NCBI GenBank assembly: GCA_029891385.1
Contig: CM057228.1
Span: 64,486,523 to 64,550,522 of the forward strand
Source: Erythroxylum novogranatense
Lineage: Eukaryota; Streptophyta; Magnoliopsida; Malpighiales; Erythroxylaceae
Reading direction: 5' to 3'
Length of the DNA stretch: 64,000 nucleotides
Below, one piece after another: positions 56,835-64,000 of the stretch. How positions within the stretch are numbered: position 1 is the first letter of the stretch; each line of letters begins with the position of its first letter. The notes beneath the pieces are model-generated. The model made no database searches, was not told the origin of the DNA, and worked only from the letters and a program-made list of their open reading frames with translations. The position numbers were made by a program, and so were the translations under genes.

Positions 56835-59568
56835 TGTAACATCCCGTCACCGATGGGATGGGTACAGTTCAGCTCGTACATATTTTGCATACGTATTTTG
56901 CATATGCATTCATAGCCTCTGCATTGTTAATAAATGTTCATAATTGCATAAGTATATGTATGTACATGCATGAATGACAGATTTCTTACTTGATTGTGAA
57001 ATTGGAGATTTTGTAAATTTAAAGGTTAATTGTGCTTTGAGTAGTGACTTGGAATGTTAAATTGAATTTTAGAGATTTAAATTATGAAATTGGAGGGTAG
57101 GATTATGTAATTTATATTTTTGGAGATTTATAGAAATTTTTCTGGAATTTTCGGAGCATCGGGTCCGGACCGAAAAAATGGCTTAGTGATTGATTAATTA
57201 TGATTCCGGTTTCGAATTTGATTGAAAATTGATAGGAGGTAATTTGAATTATGATTTGAGGAATTAGGGTATGAACCATTGGAATTCGGGAGACATTAGA
57301 ATTAGAAATTGGATCGAGATTGTTCAGATTGGACTTGTGGTAATTTCATTTGCCAAACAAGCCTTAAGGTCCTTAGGTTTATAAACCCTTCTCCTTTGAA
57401 AGTGATCCACGATACTTGTCTTCTTCCCTTGAAAGAAATTTGTTTTGTTTTCCTTCTTCTTTGCGTGGATCTCCTCTTGGATTTGCTTCTTGCTTTCTTC
57501 TTGCTTTCTTCTTGCAAGTTAATCCTTCTTTTATCCTTGATCATTCACCCTTTGGCTTGGGATTGAAAGAAGAAAATGGAGTTTGGGTTGTGATGGGAGT
57601 AAACCGTGGATGAGCTTAGGTTTGGGGATTTGAGTTTGTTTGGTGATTTTCAAAGGGGTTTAAAGCTTTAAATCAAGTAAGTTTATACTCCTTTGTGTTT
57701 TGCATATTTTAATTTAAGCATGGAATTAAGGTATAAATTGTTTGAGAATTTAGAAACTTTCGGATGAGATAGGTTTTAAGGAAAATGTGGATTTCGATTT
57801 GGGTAATTGTGGTATAACAATTATTTGGTGGGTTTGAAGTTAGGAATGAGTTGTGTTAAGTATAAGAAGTTGATTTGGAGTGTTTAGAATGGAAAGGATT
57901 GGAGTTGAACTGAAAAATCTGGGAATTTCTGGGTTTTCTAGGCGTGTCTGCGATTGCACGCCGCGGCGCACGAAGAACATGCCGAGGCGAGCAAGGCAGC
58001 GCTGCATGCCGCAACAAGCGTGGAGGTGCGCCGCGGCGAGCAGGAGAGGCCCACGTCGCGACGTTCGCAATGCGTACGCCGTGGCGAAGAAGGAATTGTT
58101 CGCCGCGGCGAAGGCGTAGAGGAAAGAGCTCGCAGCGGTGAGGAGGGCCAATTTCTGAAAATGTGATTTATGAGGTTTTGAATTTTGGGATTTAGGAATT
58201 TAATAATTCAATTAGATATGGATTGATTTCAATTTGTAGACTATGAATTCGAGATTTAATTTGGTGGTTCTCGAAAGCAGATGGCAATTGAATAGTGAAT
58301 TTGACTCTGATTTACAGATAATTCCTATGTCTTAAAATTTGACTTTGGAGGATATAGAACTTAGCCAATTGACTTATGGTATTAGAAATTGCTATGGATT
58401 AGTATGAAAGTGCGGAATTGAGATAATCAGGATTAGGGTCGGAAATGTCATAACATGCATAGTACAGCATTCATTTGAGACATCAGCACTTCTGATTATT
58501 GAAATTGGTACAATTAGTAATATTCAGATATTCTGATTATTGTAGAGGCTCAAGTGGAGAGTCGATCCTCTGACGCAGCAGAGACTTCCCGGCAGTAGCT
58601 CAGAAGTTTAGAGGTGAGTAACCTAGTTGGTTCCTCAATCTCTGATGTGTTAAATGCTTTGTGTGAACTATCTGTGAGTATGATTGAGTGTTTTGCATGA
58701 GTATGTTCTTATGAATTGTGAATGCATGCTAGGCATGAATAGAAATCGGTAATTGACAGTTGTGATTGGAGCACATTCTGATCGGAGCTATATGCTCATC
58801 TATTGTGAAATTGTGAAAAGGGAATAGTGCATACCCAAAGGGCTATTCTATCCCTAGTGCGCGTGGGCAGTAGTGCATACCCAGAGGGCTCTCCTACCCC
58901 CGAAAACGCGATTTCTGTGTGATGTGTGATGTGCCCAAAATGGGATATATCGACTTGAATACAACACTAAAATAAAATGGAAATCATTATGCATTCAGTA
59001 AGTGATTGTGCTGTGATTGTGCAATTGGTTAAAGGAAAATGTGTGATAATTGTTGAGTAAATTTATGACTATGATTCTGAATATGATATTGTGTTGTTTT
59101 GTACGCAATTTTGCGTAGTGTATGAATTGAGTGAACCATCGATGATGGTTACTCATTGAGTTCGCAAACTCACCCAAAATTGCAACTATTTTTTTCAGGA
59201 CAGCGTTAGTGACTCCTACTCCAGATAGTGAGACTTTTCCTGCTGTGTGAGTGCCGGCGAGTGGAGCATGACCCACTGGTTGGTCAGCTGGGATATTTTG
59301 GGAGGATGATCTAGTTAGGAGTTATGTTAATCCCTTTTGGATCTGTACAGTTGTAATCGGATAGAAGTGTGAACTTATGATTTTAAGAAATGAAATGAGA
59401 AGTACTCTTTGGTTTCAAAATTTAGTGAATGTGATCTTACTGCTTTAGTATATTGATGCCATGAGGTTTATAGAATTGATCGTATCGCAGTGCACCCTCA
59501 TCGTAGGGTATGTATCGGTATGACCTACGGGCATCCCGGTGTATACTCTACGGTAATGGGATGCTACA
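56835..59568 (+). repeat. 3' LTR of chromovirus
   Basis: It is 2734 bp, from TGTAACATCCC to GCTACA. It differs from the 5' LTR mainly by a 25-bp insert near 57360, a doubled CTTTCTTCTTG near 57500 and changes in the GC-rich island (57940-58150). Confidence 0.9.
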
Positions 59569-62500
59569 TTTACAATAGCCATTTACTGCGCAAAAAGCCA
59601 TAACCCAAATTGGGATCACTATAAATACATAGCATTCTTTTATAGCGATTTAAAAAAAATAATTTTTTTGACGAAACACTAATATAGACTGGAACTGAAC
59701 CCGAACTCTATCTTTCCCTTGCCTGCAGTAGGCATACTCCCGTGTCTAGTGGGGTACTCTTCAAGGCCAAAAAAATATATGCAAATTTTGGGTGAGTTTT
59801 GCGAACTCAGTAAGGAACCATCATCGATGGTTCGCCCAATTCATGCATCACTTAATCACATCACAGTAATAACACAGCACACAAGCAATCACAGTTTAGT
59901 TTGCAATAACACAGTTAGAAGTACCATATCATTACATACAAGCAAATCGCAACTGAATAAGGCACTCATGCCTTTTTCTCATTTCAAATAGTCAGTCAAG
60001 TATATATGCAATGCATATGTGACACTTTCCTATTTTATTGCAGTGTTGTGACCGAGCGCTTAAACAAGAATAAAGATATCTGATGAGAGCGTCTAGGGAG
60101 TAGGAGAGCCCTACGGGTATGACTATCTCCTTCGAGCTCGAGGCTCTTTTTCAAGATCGTGGGCGACTCTGGTCTGTTGTTGTTATTATCGATTTATGCA
60201 TTTGTGTATGAAATGCACATGCCCAATTTAACGATCCATATAACACGATGCCACAAGAGAGGCAATGAAATGAAGCACGGTATAGCAAGCAGTTGATCAC
60301 AGTATATCATAGTAATTGCAAACAATTCACAACGTATTCATATAGCACAATTATACCAATCACAATTGATCACACAGTAGAAGCAAGTCAGCTCACAGAA
60401 TCACAAACAGAGACACTTCTATGTCAGATCTCCCAATTCATTGGACCATCTGTCCGGAATCTAGGCATAAACAAAAACACAACCTTAACCCCTTTATTCT
60501 CCACATTGGACATATAATAATTGAATGAACCATCTAGGTTACTCACCTGCACTTCCGAGCTAATACCTGGAAGTTTCAGTGACATCGGTGGATTGACGCC
60601 CCAAATGTGCCTCTATAATAGTTATAGTATGCAAACATTATCAATTGTCCACTGTAACAATTAGAAAGTGCACAATGCATGTTCATGATATTCTCGGCCC
60701 AAATCCAAAATTTTCCTTCATAAAATTCCGTCTAAATATTAGAAATCAAACGGTACTCAAAATTACTCAATTCGGACCTCTATAGGTCCAAAAATAAATA
60801 AAACAGTGACCAAAGAACCATTACCCGGACACACGTCAATTTCTCGTCTAAAAATTTCCAATTTCTCATAAAATGAAATTCAATATTCTACGAATCCGAT
60901 GCCTCAAGAATCAGGTCAATCGGAGGTCGGATGACAAAGATATAGGCAAAATAGTGGAGAAATGCATGTCCTAGTCGACTGGTATGAGAATCCTAGTCGA
61001 CTAGCCCTACTATAATGTCCTAGTCGACTGGTCTAAGAATCCTAGTTGACTAGCTCTATTAAAATGACAGATCTGAAACATTTGCCTTCGACATGCCAAC
61101 TTGTCTAGGTCATAACTCCCTACTCTGAACTCCAATTTGGACAAAATTGGTGTTTATTTCATAGAGAAAAGAGAGCTCTACAAGTTTTATGAAGGACACA
61201 AAAGCCAATTTCACCTCTAAGGGTGTCAAAAATGCAATCAAAGTTACTGCCTTCACAATGCCTCTCAAAACAGTGCAACATTTTGTCAAAACAGTGCAAT
61301 ATTTTGTAAAATCCATAATTTCTCATTCCCTTTGCTAAAAATTACAGATTTATTCCAAATGAAATATCAGAATGTGACCTACAACTTTAATGAACAACAT
61401 GAAATCAAATTCAATTTCTAAGTAGGTCAAAAAAATTCATTGAATGATGCTGCCTCTACATTTGACCTGACAAAACACCAATTTGCTAAAAATCATAACT
61501 CCTTGTCGAAATGTCAACAAATTGCATACTTTATACCCATGACAAGATAAAACATCATACTACACTTCTCATGAAGGGATTAACAGCCAATTCCATCTCT
61601 AAGAAACTCAAAACTGTCATGAAAGTGACTGCCCTGATTACTAGTCAATGACCTAACTTAGGTCCAATCTTTGAAAATTCATAACTCGTAATTCTGATAT
61701 CCGAAAATAGTATAGTATATCTCATTTTCAAGATAATTGCTTCCTATAAAACTTTCCAGAAGATCACTTAAGCCAATTCAAATTACAGAAATCTATAAAT
61801 TTGCTTCCAATTACAATACTCACAAAACCTACACTTATGGCTAGATTTCACCAAAATGCACATAACCAGTCAATAGTCAACAATTCATAACTCCCAACAT
61901 ACACATCAAAAAATTGCAAAATCAGTGGAAATGGAAATATAACAAGATAGGCTTCAACTTTCATGTAGACCATTTTCACCAATTTCTCCTAAATCAATCT
62001 AGAAAAATCATCAAAGGTTTAGGTCCTCTAATTCGGGTACTGTTCAAACAGCCCGTATCACTGATTTTCAAAGCCAAAATTCAACCTCTTAAAGCTACAA
62101 TTAGACAACACTTATTTCACAAGAAATTGTAGCCAAACAACTAAAGTTTAATTTGGTACAAATCTCACCTCATTTGCTTAACCACACAATTAGTTATAGC
62201 AAAAACATTAAACCATGATCAATTTGCATTTTCCAGCTTTGCTCCTAAACTTATATTCTATCACTTCCAATGTCAATTACACATCAATAAGCGCTAAATT
62301 TAATCTTTCATTCAACCAAACCTTCATCAAACACTTCACTTCAACATCAATCCATAAAATTGCAGCATCATACTCACTCATTTTCCTTTTAACTATTAAT
62401 CATCTAATATGACTAAATGCACTTCAAAATACATAATTCACACACTAATTATCTTAACCTATTTATGTCTAACACAAACATACCCAACAATTCAACCCAT

Positions 62501-63412
62501 AGGTTTCATGACCTTCATGCATCATACATCATATATAATGAACAATAACTTCCAATCAATGCAGCTAACTACTAATTCATTCATGAAATACATAAGTAAA
62601 GCTTAAACCATACACTTACCTAATCAAAGCTTCCAACTCTTCAATTCTCCAACTATTTTACTTCCTCTACTTAATCCTCATGCATAGTTCTCATGGAAAG
62701 AAGATATAGGGCTTAAGCTTGCAAGTATGAGGGAAGCATTAAGTAGGAGAAGAAGGAGTGAACCAAAGCCAAAGAAAAAAAAAAGAACCAAAGAAAGAGA
62801 AGATAGAGTTTTCAGATGGATGAGGACATAAGCAAGCTAACTTAAACTTTTCATTCCTTAATTAAGAAGTTGCCGAATTCAATGGGTTTAAAAGGGCGAG
62901 AATAAAACAAAACTATTAAATGATAGGACACTTGGCATGGTAAGTAGGAAAAAGACAAAACCATAAAATTAAACCCTAATGAAATGAATCTTTGACCCAT
63001 TCAATTCCAATGGCCCAATTTTCAAATCCAAAATAATATACCCAATATTATAGGGCCATTGGACAACAGTTTTCGATACCGAAAATCAACCGGTTCGCCA
63101 CTTGGCGATTTTTCTAGTCCGGAAATTTTCTCCAGAAAAGTCCATAAAATTTTCTAAAATTCCCTTAAAATATAAAACACACAAAAACTCACTCCAATAA
63201 ATTTTCAAACACAATTTTCACATTATTCACAAGATAATGTCATTAGGCACAAATACTGGAAATGTCATGAATACATGTACAGGTATTTTTTATGTGCATA
63301 AATTCACTGTTCATAACTACCAGTATGCATGAACAATCCTAATTAGTCCCAATCACTCTCATCCTTTGCCAAATTACTAGTCCACCCTTCCTGTCGGGGG
63401 TGGGATGTTACA
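59569..63412 (-). repeat. Remainder of the outer LARD-like LTR
   Basis: This 3.84 kb continues the LTR begun at 49230. It shares with the first LARD the block around 59795-59845 (CCATCATCGATGGTTC), the donor-like ACTCACCT near 60540-60548, the CTATAGGTCC block near 60780, and a long AT-rich tail. The GC-hairpin site is instead occupied by four CCTAGTCGACTRG palindromes. Confidence 0.8.
60973..61050. repeat. Four CCTAGTCGACTRG palindromes in outer LTR
   Basis: CCTAGTCGACTGG and CCTAGTCGACTAG alternate four times, one of them with a C-to-T change, separated by 9-15 bases. Each contains a self-complementary AGTCGACT core. They sit at the position held by GC hairpins in the other LARD. Confidence 0.75.
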
Positions 63413-63425
63413 ACTCCCCCCTCTT
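63413..63425 (-). other. Polypurine tract of the outer element
   Basis: The minus strand reads AAGAGGGGGGAGT directly before the LTR start TGTAACATCCC. Confidence 0.82.
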
Positions 63426-64000
63426 AATAAAAATTTCATTCGTGAAATTCTCAGTCGATGATTCAATATGGGAGAAACTGATCATTGATCACATGTCCCT
63501 ATATGTCCCATACATTTCATCACTCAATGACTTATTTTCAGAAATATCACAGTAGATAGACTCAATGAGTCTTTCAGTCACGTATTTGGCTATCTCAACT
63601 ATCTCAGTTTATTTCAAAGTAGATCATTATTTCCTAACCTATGCACTTATCACGTTTTATCAAGCCCTTTTTCACCTGTAACATGCAGATTAATTCATGC
63701 TCCATTGATAGCCTTTTTTCCAATTCTGAGTACACTTTACCAAGGTGATACTTACAATAAAACTCTTCATCTTGTCTTTGCCACTTCCCTTTCCTTTGGT
63801 ACTAACACAGTGACACTTATGTCTATTTTGCTATAACCGGTGTTAATACACCTAACCCGTTTAGCCTTTATATCTCATTGACTCTTAGGTTCGATTCATC
63901 TCTCCTTTGACAATTCACTGTTCTTTAGTGTTCACGCACTCTATTCGTATATGCATTTTACTATATTTCATTTGTCTGATCCGGTCCCACCTCATCTAAC
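63426..64000 (-). other. Interior of the outer LARD-like element, no coding seen
   Basis: This AT-rich sequence has no gag or pol motif on either strand. It begins with a stretch similar to the LARD interior next to its polypurine tract, then diverges. Confidence 0.6.

Larger units (their letters stand above)
49454..59568 (+). mobile_element. Tekay/Del-type Ty3/gypsy chromovirus, degenerate, nested in a LARD-like LTR
   Basis: The element has LTRs of about 2.72 kb, a tRNA-Met PBS, a PPT and gag-protease-RT-RNase H-integrase-chromodomain in that order. Both LTRs end GCTACA. The 3' LTR starts TGTAACATCCC, but the matching bases of the 5' LTR read CAGAATATCCC, and I find no target-site duplication. 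All genes carry stops. The C-terminal chromodomain and gene order place it among plant chromoviruses, most likely the Tekay lineage. Confidence 0.9.
49230..64000 (-). mobile_element. Second LARD-like element (minus), split by a nested chromovirus and cut by window end
   Basis: One LTR starts TGTAACACCCCACTCCC at 49230, is interrupted at about 49453, resumes at 59569 and ends GGGATGTTACA at 63412, giving about 4.07 kb of LTR. A polypurine tract follows at 63413-63425, then interior without recognisable coding sequence to the window end. It is related to the LARD at 7664-19946 but clearly diverged. Confidence 0.8.

Overview
The window looks like repeat-dominated nuclear DNA from a flowering plant. 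It is AT-rich and holds Helitrons that carry an RPA-like gene, a Tekay/Del-type chromovirus, large LTR retrotransposon derivatives, and a Ty1/copia element with an env-like third gene. A fragment of a TIR-NBS-LRR resistance gene at about 25.1-25.6 kb favours a eudicot, because that NLR class is absent from grasses. I found no intact host gene, rRNA, tRNA or CRISPR array. Every coding region I can recognise is a broken transposon gene or a gene fragment.

Layout. (1) 1-5.8 kb is the 3' part of Helitron copy A: a Rep-helicase pseudogene followed by an RPA-like pseudogene. (2) 5.8-7.66 kb is copia-derived sequence: LTR pieces with a CGTCTG minisatellite, an integrase/RT-linker fragment and a 29-bp hairpin. 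(3) 7664-19946 is a complete minus-strand LTR element with LTRs of about 4.3 kb, a 3.6 kb non-coding interior, PBS, PPT and a 5-bp target duplication (CTTCT); it fits the LARD class. (4) 19.95-23.77 kb resumes the interrupted sequence: a minus-strand env-like gene, an RNase H fragment and a copia LTR. (5) 23.8-28.35 kb is a mosaic of minisatellites, direct repeats, a TNL fragment and copia scraps. (6) 28.4-41.3 kb is copy B of regions 1, 2 and 4, with the Helitron 5' part present and no LARD insertion. (7) 41.3-44.2 kb is a third, more damaged copy (C) of the env/RNase H unit. (8) 44.2-49.2 kb holds tandem repeats of about 211 and 397 bp, a small unidentified ORF and a very AT-rich block. (9) 49230-63412 is one LTR of a second LARD-like element, split by a 10.1 kb chromovirus pseudo-element (49454-59568). 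Non-coding interior of the outer element continues to the window end.

History. Copy B keeps the empty site for the LARD, so the segmental duplication came before the LARD insertion. The chromovirus and the two LARD-like elements share the same PBS, a similar PPT and conserved LTR modules, including a splice-site-like pair. A chromovirus of this lineage is therefore a plausible source of the proteins that moved the LARDs. Many stop codons fit C-to-T change at CG and CHG sites. A second kind of difference between the copies (CTG to CG, CGTCTG to AAATG) looks more like consensus error in the assembly and should be checked before any frameshift is interpreted.
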